Shown: positions 35,111-42,454 of the stretch, piece by piece
How positions within the stretch are numbered: the first letter of the stretch is position 1
Layout of the letters: each line of letters starts with the position of its first letter
From: Paenibacillus tritici
Lineage (GTDB): Bacteria > Bacillota > Bacilli > Paenibacillales > Paenibacillaceae
Direction: 5' to 3'
DNA length: 64,000 nt
Assembly (NCBI RefSeq): GCF_013204885.1
Contig: NZ_JABMKX010000004.1
Location: 248,001-312,000 of the forward strand
Made by a program: the position numbers and the translations under genes
Notes under the pieces: generated by a model
What the model was told of the DNA's origin: nothing
The model's database searches: none
What the model saw: only the letters and a program-made list of their open reading frames with translations

Positions 35111-36286
35111 ATGAAGAGACTTTATTTGGATTATTGTGCGTCGACTCCTTTGCATCCACTGGTCCTCAAAAAGTTGATTGAAAGTTCTCAATATATATAC
35201 GCAAATCCATCCTCTGTACACCAAATGGGTTATGAAGCCAGTTGTTTAATTGAGGAATCGCGAAAAGTTATCTCTGAATTATTAAATGTGAAGTCATCAG
35301 AGGTCGTATTTACATCTGGCGCAACGGAGAGTAATAATATGGCTATTATAGGTTTAATAAGGAAAATAAAAGAAAAAAGCAAGGTTACACCACATATTAT
35401 TATCTCTCAAATCGAGCACCCTTCAGTATATAACTGTTGTAAAGCATTAGAGAAAGATGGAGTAGAGGTTACCTATGTATCTGTAGATAAGAATGGCCTA
35501 GTAAATGTATCTGAGATTGAGGATTCTATAAGAGAGAATACTGTACTTGTTAGTATTATGCATGTAAATAATGAAACAGGATCGATACAACCGATAGACG
35601 AGATAGGTGAATTAATACAAAGTAAAGAAAATATATGCTTTCATGTGGATGGGGTCCAAGGCTTTGGAAAGGTGCCACTTGAATTAGATAACATTGATCT
35701 TTTTACGATATCTGGACATAAAATAGGTGGACCGAAAGGTATTGGGATTTTGGTTATAAAAGAAAACATTGAAATTTCACCCATAATATTTGGGGGGAGT
35801 CAAGAGAATAGTATTAGACCGGGTACAACAAATTTACCAGGAGTGGTAAGTATAACGGAGGCTATAAAAATAGCTTTATTAGATTTTAACAAAAGATTTA
35901 ATTATTTGGTCGAGTTGTATACTTACATATCTTCTCAAATAAAAAAAAAGAAAGAATTTACTATTAATAGTCCGAAGTTATCCTTATCTTCACCGCATAT
36001 ATTAAATCTTTCCTATCATCAGGAGGGCATAACTTCTGCACAACTAATTAATCTTTTTGCAAAGAGAGGAGTTATTTTATCCTCTCAGTCTGCATGCTCT
36101 TCAAAATCAAGTAAACTAAGCCGAGTACTAATGGCAATGTCGCACAATGAAGTTATCTCTTCCAGTAGTATTAGAATAAGTTTACATGAAACAATGACTT
36201 TTTCAGATGCCGACTATCTTCTTCAATCAATAGAAGAAGTACTTGAACAGATAAAACAAAAGAAAAGATTTGCAATAAATATTTAA
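35111..36286 (+). CDS. Cysteine desulfurase, NifS/IscS type
   Basis: A 391-residue pyridoxal-phosphate enzyme that moves sulfur from cysteine to an active-site cysteine as persulfide. The ATG at 35111 follows GAGG. Visible features are TSGATESNN, HVDGVQGFGK, the cofactor lysine Lys204 in SGHKIGGPKG and the catalytic Cys329 in SACSSK. All are intact and the length is normal. There is no scaffold (IscU, SufU), ferredoxin or tRNA-thiolation gene beside it. Its place in the peptide/export operon suggests a dedicated role, either sulfur delivery to the peptide or to an enzyme acting on it. This role is inferred. Confidence 0.88.
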   Translation: MKRLYLDYCASTPLHPLVLKKLIESSQYIYANPSSVHQMGYEASCLIEESRKVISELLNVKSSEVVFTSGATESNNMAIIGLIRKIKEKSKVTPHIIISQIEHPSVYNCCKALEKDGVEVTYVSVDKNGLVNVSEIEDSIRENTVLVSIMHVNNETGSIQPIDEIGELIQSKENICFHVDGVQGFGKVPLELDNIDLFTISGHKIGGPKGIGILVIKENIEISPIIFGGSQENSIRPGTTNLPGVVSITEAIKIALLDFNKRFNYLVELYTYISSQIKKKKEFTINSPKLSLSSPHILNLSYHQEGITSAQLINLFAKRGVILSSQSACSSKSSKLSRVLMAMSHNEVISSSSIRISLHETMTFSDADYLLQSIEEVLEQIKQKKRFAINI

Positions 36287-36288
36287 AA

Positions 36289-36336
36289 CATTTAAACAGT
36301 CCGAAATCACTAATATGATTTCGGACTGTTTAAATG
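36289..36336 (+). terminator. Perfect 21-bp hairpin after the desulfurase gene
   Basis: Arms 36289-36309 and 36316-36336 are exact reverse complements with a 6-base loop (CTAATA). The hairpin starts 2 bp after the desulfurase stop. There is no clear T tract, so it may be a weak terminator, an RNA-stabilising element or a protein-binding site. The next gene begins 93 bp later. Confidence 0.6.
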
Positions 36337-36428
36337 CGAGTTATAAGAACAAAATATTAACTGTTAATTGTTACAGTGTATTTTTAAAACTAACGCATTC
36401 AAATAAATTAAGATTGGAGTTAATAATA

Positions 36429-36983
36429 GTGATTAAAAATAATACAGGATATTTTATGATACTGTGTTCAAAAAGGATATATTTAGTTGATGAGTCAGTT
36501 CAAAAAGAAATATATTTAAGTTTTTACAAACTAACTTATAATACTGTTAAAAAGTACATAGGGAATGTTCACACAATTGAAGATATTATACATGATATAT
36601 TTATTCAAATAATAGTGACTCCTCCAAAATATTTAAATGAAAGCCAGGTAATTAGTTGGATACTTACTGTAACAAGAAACTATACATTTAATTTTTTACG
36701 AAAACAAAATAAAGAAAATGAAAAAGTTCAACCAATAGAAGAAGAATGCAAACTTAGAGCGAAAAGTTGCGATTATGAAGATTTTGAATTAGCCGATGTA
36801 ATAAAAAAATGTTTGGGGCAGTTAAATCCCCAATGTGAAAAAGTAATGATTTTAAGAGCTTTTTATGAATTATCTTATAAGGAGATAGCGACGCTACTTA
36901 ATTTGACTGAAGGATCAGTTCGTCAGAGTATATATAGATCAAGAGCTTTATTAAAAAAGTTTTATTTGGAATTTATAGAATGA
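36429..36983 (+). CDS. ECF-like sigma factor without a visible anti-sigma gene
   Basis: About 184 residues. I choose the GTG at 36429, 9 nt after GGAG; a later ATG at 36456 is possible. Region 2 is seen in TIEDIIHDIFIQIIV and VISWILTVTRNYTFNFLRK, region 4 in LNPQCEKVMILRAFYELSYKEIATLLNLTEGSVRQSIYRSR. It is the last gene of the peptide operon direction, and unlike the 29278 sigma factor it has no neighbouring anti-sigma gene. It may drive the peptide promoter. Confidence 0.8.
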   Translation: MIKNNTGYFMILCSKRIYLVDESVQKEIYLSFYKLTYNTVKKYIGNVHTIEDIIHDIFIQIIVTPPKYLNESQVISWILTVTRNYTFNFLRKQNKENEKVQPIEEECKLRAKSCDYEDFELADVIKKCLGQLNPQCEKVMILRAFYELSYKEIATLLNLTEGSVRQSIYRSRALLKKFYLEFIE

Positions 36984-37059
36984 TGATTTATTAATTATTG
37001 AATAACTTAAAAGGTTTTTATGGAATTATTAAAATCATTTTGAATTGTAATTCAGTATG

Positions 37060-38361
37060 TCAATGTAAGTTATTGTTATCATTTAAATGAGATTTCTTAA
37101 GCAACTGCTCTCCAAGTTCTTTGATTTTTAGTAAGGAAAATTGCAGAGGAACAGAGCCGAGGTACGTCTTATTAATTTCTATTTCAGCTAATCGCTTAAA
37201 AGAGGCATCTAGTTCTTTTTGAAGCGTTGTTTTCATAATTGGGTTACTTTGTTTAATTTTGAATTCATAAAAAACTTTCATATTTTTGTTATCGCTCTCT
37301 TCTAAAATAACTCTTTTGCTAGGTAAGCCAATATTGAATGGAGTTTTGCTTAAAGATTCAAAGAAAAAACTACTATTAATGAATTCAATGAAGTCCAATG
37401 ATTCTTCGATTTTTTTTGAATTTACACCAATTGAAATGATTTGTGGTAAGCCAAAAAAAGAGCTGTCTGCAGATATTACCTTATTATTTGGGATTCCAAT
37501 CACATCCCAATCTAAATCTTTCTTGGAGTATTTCTTTTTAAGTACATTAGCCAAAGAACTGTCAGATACCATCATTGCTATTTTACCGGATAGAAAATCT
37601 TGGTTATTCCTATCTAACTCTAGTGAATTAGAATGAAGAGATTTAAGTAAAATTCTGAAAATATTCAACCATTGTTCACTGTTTATTAACACTTTCTTTT
37701 TGTCAAAGTCTATTAATTGTAATCCGTGGCCTTCACCAATATATGTTGCAGTTTCTATAATACGATCTTGACCTATTGCATTAAATGATATACCTAACTC
37801 ATTGTTTAAATTGAATTCTTCAGCAATGGAAAAAATTTTTTCCCAAGTAATATTATCCTCAGGGAAGGGGATATTATTTTTTAAAAATATTTTTTTATTA
37901 TAATAGATTGCTTTACTAAAAAAAGAATTGGCAGTACCAAACTGTTTTCCATTACTTAAAGATTTAATATAATTATTAACGACGGGAATAGTTCCATTTA
38001 TCAAATTCTTATCTATACCATCATCTAATTGATACAAAAAATTCTTATTTGAATAAAATTGATATTGTTCTGGGGTCAAAAAAATTAAATCTGGCTGTTC
38101 CTGTTTTAAAAGTTGAGTCAGTTCATTACTAGCGTATTTACTTGAAGACGGATTTATCAATATTGATAAATTGATATTTGGGTGCTCCCGCTCAAATTCG
38201 TCCTCGAAAGTTTTATAGAGGATGGATTCGTTCCCTAACAATACTTTAATAGTCATTATCGTTTGCTTTACATAGTTACCGCTATTAGAACAGCCAGTCA
38301 TTAAGGTCAATAATATTAAAAACTTCAGGTATACTATAATGCGTGTTTTTAATGTTTTCAT
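37060..38361 (-). CDS. Orphan ABC solute-binding lipoprotein
   Basis: A 433-residue binding protein. The ATG at 38361 follows AAGGA at 9 nt; an ATG three codons earlier directly abuts that site and is unlikely. The lipoprotein signal ends in LMTGC. The remainder has the pattern of family 1 sugar-binding proteins (VLLGNESILYKTFEDEFEREHPNI, ITWEKIF, FLSGKIAMMVSDSS). No permease or ATPase lies nearby, and base composition matches the island. It may serve a transporter elsewhere or act in sensing. Confidence 0.75.
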   Translation of the reverse strand: MKTLKTRIIVYLKFLILLTLMTGCSNSGNYVKQTIMTIKVLLGNESILYKTFEDEFEREHPNINLSILINPSSSKYASNELTQLLKQEQPDLIFLTPEQYQFYSNKNFLYQLDDGIDKNLINGTIPVVNNYIKSLSNGKQFGTANSFFSKAIYYNKKIFLKNNIPFPEDNITWEKIFSIAEEFNLNNELGISFNAIGQDRIIETATYIGEGHGLQLIDFDKKKVLINSEQWLNIFRILLKSLHSNSLELDRNNQDFLSGKIAMMVSDSSLANVLKKKYSKKDLDWDVIGIPNNKVISADSSFFGLPQIISIGVNSKKIEESLDFIEFINSSFFFESLSKTPFNIGLPSKRVILEESDNKNMKVFYEFKIKQSNPIMKTTLQKELDASFKRLAEIEINKTYLGSVPLQFSLLKIKELGEQLLKKSHLNDNNNLH

Positions 38362-38669
38362 TAATATCATTCCTTTCGAAAGCAGTTTGCTTGCTCGCTA
38401 TAATTATAATCATTGGTGTTTGACGATAAGGATTTCTATATGTTTTATAACTAATTAAAACCATGAAACGTGACAGGAAGAATTTATATTACGAAGGAAA
38501 ATGTTAAATAGTTCAGTCATATCGTGAATGGAATTAAAATAAATAGTTAGAACTTTTCTTTGAGGGAGGGACAAACAAAGGTTATTCAATTTCTAAATAA
38601 TTATCATTTTCCAGAATTTAATTTCAAGATAATAATTTATAGCCTTGAATTTCGCGAAACCATAGCTGC

Positions 38670-38783
38670 ATGGGAGGGCTGAGATTATCTCTAGAAGAAA
38701 GGAAGGATATCTTGGCTGAAATAGTGGAGAAAATGCACACCGCCCTTAACCATAATAATCTTCCGAATTCAGCGTGTATTTGA
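38670..38783 (+). CDS. Possible 37-residue small protein or gene remnant
   Basis: An ATG at 38670 begins a short, charged, helix-forming sequence (MGGLRLSLEERKDILAEI) ending at TGA 38781-38783. There is no good ribosome binding site. Its composition is more protein-like than chance, so it could be the tail of a decayed gene. Low confidence. Confidence 0.22.
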   Translation: MGGLRLSLEERKDILAEIVEKMHTALNHNNLPNSACI

Positions 38784-39148
38784 GAAATACAAATTCTAAA
38801 TCGCCCGCTGCGCATAGAGACTTATTAAGACTGTCCTTCAATGGTCAGTAGAAGATAATAGTAGCTTTTGCGTCTACGTTATAATAGTTGACACGTATGG
38901 CTTTTTCTAAGGTGCATTTACAGTTTTCATGATTGAGGCCAATCTAGAATAAGACTAGAAGAGGGAAGGCGGGGGAAAATGAGTAGGAACTTGATTTTTT
39001 TGAAACTGGGTTCCCAAATCGTTTTAGTTCAATTTTTGTTTGGAATTTGACTCTGCCCACAAAAAATCGAAATGTTTAAAAAAAGATTTTGCTGCCTTCA
39101 ACCTGATAGCGCGTGCGGTAATGAAAATTCAATCTTAATTTCCATTCA

Positions 39149-39177
39149 GAGAAGCAGAAGATTCTGCTTCTCTTTTT
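39149..39177 (+). terminator. Canonical terminator with no gene in front
   Basis: GAGAAGCAGAA (39149-39159) pairs perfectly with TTCTGCTTCTC (39162-39172), followed by TTTTT. The nearest complete plus-strand gene upstream ends at 36983, so it must end an unrecognised transcript, belong to a lost gene, or shield the operon downstream. Confidence 0.75.
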
Positions 39178-39249
39178 AATGCACTCATACGCCAAATATC
39201 CTGTAACATATATAAAATTTTAATCAAAACGATAAAAAAGTTTGATATA

Positions 39250-39279
39250 TTTACATTTATTAGGATAAAAGGGTATGAT
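39250..39279 (+). promoter_or_regulatory. Candidate promoter of the biosynthetic operon
   Basis: TTTACA (39250-39255) and TATGAT (39274-39279) are separated by 18 bp, 65 bp upstream of the SbnA start. I see no good Fur-box palindrome overlapping it, which argues against simple iron control. Confidence 0.45.
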
Positions 39280-39344
39280 GCACATGTATTTATTTTACTT
39301 TTTATAGAAAATTATATGAGATTATTCCTTTGGAGGTGAGAGAT

Positions 39345-40316
39345 TTGATCTACGATAATGTGCTGCAATTGATTGGGAACACACCGATTGTTAAATTGAA
39401 TTATCTTCCACAGCCGCTGGGGGCGCAGGTATTCATTAAGCTGGAGGGACTTAATCCCGGAGGCAGCATGAAGGACCGCACGGCGCTGTACATTATCAGC
39501 CAAGCGGAGGAAGCGGGTCTGCTGCAACCCGGCGGCACGATTGTTGAATCTTCCTCCGGGAATCTGGCGATCGGGCTTGCGCTTGTGGCCCGGCAAAAAG
39601 GGTACAAGCTGATTTGTGTAGTCGATCCCAAAATAAGCCCGGTCAATCTCAGCATTATCCAGGCTTATGGCGCAGAGACCGTGATGGTGGAGCAGGCTGA
39701 CGAGTACGGAAACTTTCTTAGAGCGCGCATAGACAAGGTGCAAGCTCTCGTCCAGCAGCTCGGGGCATTCTGGCCGAATCAGTATAATAATCCCAGCAAT
39801 CCGGAAGCGCACATCCAAACCACCTCACGGGAGATCTATGAAGCCTTCGGCAAGGAGCTTCACTGGGCGGTGATTCCCGCAGGGACCTGTGGCTTAATCA
39901 CCGGTTGCAGCTTGGGGCTGAAGGAGCATATTCCGCAGATCAAAATAATGGCTGTGGATGCAGTCGGCTCCGTTACCTTTGGAATGCCGCCGGGTGTCCG
40001 GTATCAGATCGGCATTGGTTCAGCCATTGTACCGGGCAATATGCGGAGACATTTGTACGATGAGGTTACCCATGTGTCGGATGCGGAGGCCTTCGCTACT
40101 ACCCGCAGACTGGTGAAGGAGGAAGGGCTGCTGGTTGGAGGTTCTGCAGGTGCGGCGGTGTTCGCTGCGCTTAAGCTTGCAGAGCGCCTGCCCGCTACTG
40201 AGAAAGTGCTGGCGATTCTGCCTGACCGGGGAGACCGCTATTACAATACTATTTTCTCGGATGAATGGCTGGAGAAGAACGCGATTGAACTGGATAAACA
40301 CACTGTCAAAATTTGA
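39345..40316 (+). CDS. sbnA: SbnA-like N-(2-amino-2-carboxyethyl)-glutamate synthase
   Basis: A 323-residue pyridoxal-phosphate enzyme of the cysteine synthase fold. In the SbnA/SbnB route it joins O-phosphoserine and glutamate to the intermediate that SbnB oxidises to L-2,3-diaminopropionate. A TTG start at 39345 lies 8 nt after GGAGG. The cofactor lysine is in GGSMKDRTALYI, the substrate loop in ESSSGNLAIGLA, and the phosphate-binding loop in PAGTCGLITG. The length is that of SbnA. The partner SbnB closes the same operon at 48819, strong support for the assignment over a plain cysteine synthase. Confidence 0.88.
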   Translation: MIYDNVLQLIGNTPIVKLNYLPQPLGAQVFIKLEGLNPGGSMKDRTALYIISQAEEAGLLQPGGTIVESSSGNLAIGLALVARQKGYKLICVVDPKISPVNLSIIQAYGAETVMVEQADEYGNFLRARIDKVQALVQQLGAFWPNQYNNPSNPEAHIQTTSREIYEAFGKELHWAVIPAGTCGLITGCSLGLKEHIPQIKIMAVDAVGSVTFGMPPGVRYQIGIGSAIVPGNMRRHLYDEVTHVSDAEAFATTRRLVKEEGLLVGGSAGAAVFAALKLAERLPATEKVLAILPDRGDRYYNTIFSDEWLEKNAIELDKHTVKI

Positions 40317-41448
40317 GCCGGGGGTGGACCCAATTTCTGTTTCGTTACGCCGCAATGTCGTTGACCGTGCAGTAAGACAGGCCCGACAGCAGCTTACCAG
40401 GCTTGCTTCATTACCGCCTTCAGAGGAGATCAGACTTCCCTATGTCACGCATCACGGAAAATATATTCTCGGGGATAAGTGGTCGTCCGGATTTTTTATC
40501 GGCTTGCTCTACCGGCTCTACCAGCTGACCGGCGATCCAATCTATCTGGAGGAGGCGGACCACTGGATCGGCCTGATCGAACCCTACAAGAATCAAGGCG
40601 ATTATCAGGATATTGGATTTCTGTTCTATTATTCTTATGCGCTGGGGTATGAGCTGACCGGTAAGGAAGCCTATAAGGCCACCGCGCTTGAAGCTGCCGA
40701 TCATCTCTTTGATTCTCAGCTTCCGGGGGGGTATCTGGAGTGTAATTGGCTGCCTGAAGGGAAGCATTATGCCGGCATTGACAGTATGATGAATATCCGT
40801 TTGTGGTTATGGGCCAGCCGGGTAACCGGTGAGACACGCTACCATACCGCTGCCATGGAATCCGCACGTATTACCAGTGAAGCGATGATGAGGGAAGACG
40901 GCTTTACTTATGAATACATGCGAATGAACCCTTTTACGGGAGCTGCAGAGCAGCCCTATAACAAGAATGCAAGATTCGGCACCGAATCGGTCTGGGCCAG
41001 AGGTCATACATGGGCATTGTATGGGGCTGTACAGCTATATGTCCTGAACCGTGAAGAGGAGTGGAGACACAAGGTCCAGCAGCTCTCCGCCTTCTACTTA
41101 TCCCATGTCTGCACAGATGGTGTTCCGGCATGGGATCTGATGTTGTCCGGCGAAGATACAGCCTTGAAGGATGCTTCGGCCGCTGCCATTACCTGCTCTG
41201 CATTTTTTCAATTCGCCGCAGCCTTAAGCGATCACGATCCCTTGCGCCAGCCCTTCCTGCAACACGCAGAGCGAATACTGGATACTTTGACTTCTGCGGA
41301 ATATGCTCCTTCGGGTCCTGACCACGAGGGAGTGCTGGTGCACGCCAGTTCACCCCTGCATATCGTTCAAACCGCAGGAGAATCCCAGATCTGGGGCGAT
41401 TATTTTCTTCTGGAGGCTCTATATTACGCATTGGAGGTCGGTTCTTAG
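40285..41448 (+). CDS. GH88-type glycoside hydrolase in a biosynthetic operon
   Basis: About 387 residues, an alpha/alpha-barrel enzyme of the unsaturated glucuronyl hydrolase family, which hydrates the enol ether of unsaturated uronides. The start is uncertain: TTG 40285 follows GGAG at 10 nt and overlaps SbnA by 32 bp; GTG 40324 is an alternative. Family marks are YQDIGFLFYYS and GIDSMMNIRLWLWAS with the two catalytic aspartates, ARGHTWALYG, DASAAAITC and WGDYFLLEALY. No polysaccharide genes are nearby, and it is embedded between SbnA and CitD. It may process a sugar-like or enol-ether intermediate or product; that is speculation. Confidence 0.78.
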   Translation: MNWINTLSKFEPGVDPISVSLRRNVVDRAVRQARQQLTRLASLPPSEEIRLPYVTHHGKYILGDKWSSGFFIGLLYRLYQLTGDPIYLEEADHWIGLIEPYKNQGDYQDIGFLFYYSYALGYELTGKEAYKATALEAADHLFDSQLPGGYLECNWLPEGKHYAGIDSMMNIRLWLWASRVTGETRYHTAAMESARITSEAMMREDGFTYEYMRMNPFTGAAEQPYNKNARFGTESVWARGHTWALYGAVQLYVLNREEEWRHKVQQLSAFYLSHVCTDGVPAWDLMLSGEDTALKDASAAAITCSAFFQFAAALSDHDPLRQPFLQHAERILDTLTSAEYAPSGPDHEGVLVHASSPLHIVQTAGESQIWGDYFLLEALYYALEVGS

Positions 41449-41720
41449 TGAATGTCAGTGTCGGATCAATAGAATCTAGCGATATTAAAATCGTTATCGA
41501 AGAAGGGCATCCTGCGATTCAATTCATCAATATGGTGCCGGAGCTCCCGGACCAGCAGGTCTATGATTATGTCGTCCCTCTATTGGAGCAATATGGACTA
41601 GCGGGCAGGTCCCCTCAGATCTGGTTCAATGGAGCCAATGAGTGGGTGGTCCGCAGCCGCTGCGAAGCATTGGCCTACTCTCTGAATCCTGTGAATCAGC
41701 GGGAAGGGGTAACGGGATGA
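41448..41720 (+). CDS. citD: CitD-like citrate lyase acyl carrier protein
   Basis: A 90-residue protein. The GTG at 41448 follows GGAGG at 10 nt and overlaps the previous stop by one base (TAGTG). It resembles the gamma subunit of citrate lyase: the N-terminal GSIESSDIKI matches the GTLESGD-type site whose serine (here Ser10) carries the 2'-(5''-triphosphoribosyl)-3'-dephospho-CoA arm. The C-terminal NEWVVRSRCEALAY matches the conserved RARLEAL region. CitG and CitX homologues, which make and attach that arm, are in the same operon, making the call firm despite low overall identity. Confidence 0.82.
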   Translation: MNVSVGSIESSDIKIVIEEGHPAIQFINMVPELPDQQVYDYVVPLLEQYGLAGRSPQIWFNGANEWVVRSRCEALAYSLNPVNQREGVTG

Positions 41721-42445
41721 GTCTAGCTGCCGAACAACTCGTCTATTTCTATGTTCCGGGATACAAACCGAATTACATAGAGTACGCCATGACCTTCTAT
41801 CCTATGAATATTATTCTCTGCCTGGAAGACGGCACGCCGGAAGACAAGAAGCTGGAAGCAAGATACGTGGTCAAGAATGCGCTTCAGGAGTTCACGGACT
41901 CGGAGCATACTCTCATTGTCCGCATTAACAGTGTTCATACCCCGCACTGGGAGCAGGATCTGGAGGAGGTTGTGCCGCAGCGCCCTGACCGCATCCGCTT
42001 GCCAATGGTCAAGACAGCGGATGATCTGCGTCAGATTGAACGCAAGGTGCAGGAGATGTTGCGGGACCTGGGTCTGGACTATACTCCCAGCTATGAAGTC
42101 ATGATCGAATGCTGTGAGGCTATTGCCAATATCGGCGACATTCACCAGGCCAGCGACCATATTTATGCCTTTACCTTTGGAGGAACAGATTATTTCAATG
42201 ACTGTGTAGCTAAGGGGTTGTTGGACCCGGCCCGGGAGGTGCTTAGCGCCAAGCAGAAGCTGGGAGCTTACTGCCGGAGTATGGAGCTGCAGTGTTTTGA
42301 CACGACTTATATGGCCTTCCGTGATCTGGAGGGGTTCCGCGAGGATTGTCTGCTGTCCAGGGAATATGGCTTCACCGGACGTTCAGTCATCCATCCTGAC
42401 CAGGTTGCCGTTGTCCAAGAGATTTACGGAACTTCATTAGCGTAG
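41717..42445 (+). CDS. citE: CitE-like lyase, HpcH/HpaI family
   Basis: A 242-residue TIM-barrel enzyme. The ATG at 41717 overlaps the CitD stop (ATGA). CitE-family marks are LEDGTPEDKKLEARYVV, the arginine in IVRINSVHTP, IRLPMVKTADDL, the metal-binding glutamate in MIECCEAI, and FTFGGTDYFND. True CitE cleaves citryl-CitD to acetyl-CitD and oxaloacetate. It is shorter than typical CitE (about 290), and no CitF is present to form citryl-CitD. It may instead make or break a C-C bond on another CitD-bound acyl or aminoacyl group. Confidence 0.85.
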   Translation: MSLAAEQLVYFYVPGYKPNYIEYAMTFYPMNIILCLEDGTPEDKKLEARYVVKNALQEFTDSEHTLIVRINSVHTPHWEQDLEEVVPQRPDRIRLPMVKTADDLRQIERKVQEMLRDLGLDYTPSYEVMIECCEAIANIGDIHQASDHIYAFTFGGTDYFNDCVAKGLLDPAREVLSAKQKLGAYCRSMELQCFDTTYMAFRDLEGFREDCLLSREYGFTGRSVIHPDQVAVVQEIYGTSLA

Positions 42446-42454
42446 GAGGCTATT

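Larger units (their letters stand above)
38362..39344. other. Gene-poor region at the right edge of the island
   Basis: 983 bp without a clear gene. It contains a 37-codon open frame (38670), a good terminator hairpin on the plus strand (39149-39177) with no gene in front of it, and a candidate promoter (39250-39279) for the biosynthetic operon. Base composition changes here from AT-rich island to the more balanced DNA that follows. Confidence 0.6.

Noticed and set aside
39200..39345. Fur box upstream of the SbnA gene, which would make the operon a siderophore cluster
   Set aside because: The AT-rich stretch has no convincing TGATAAT-type inverted repeat, and the operon lacks NIS synthetases.
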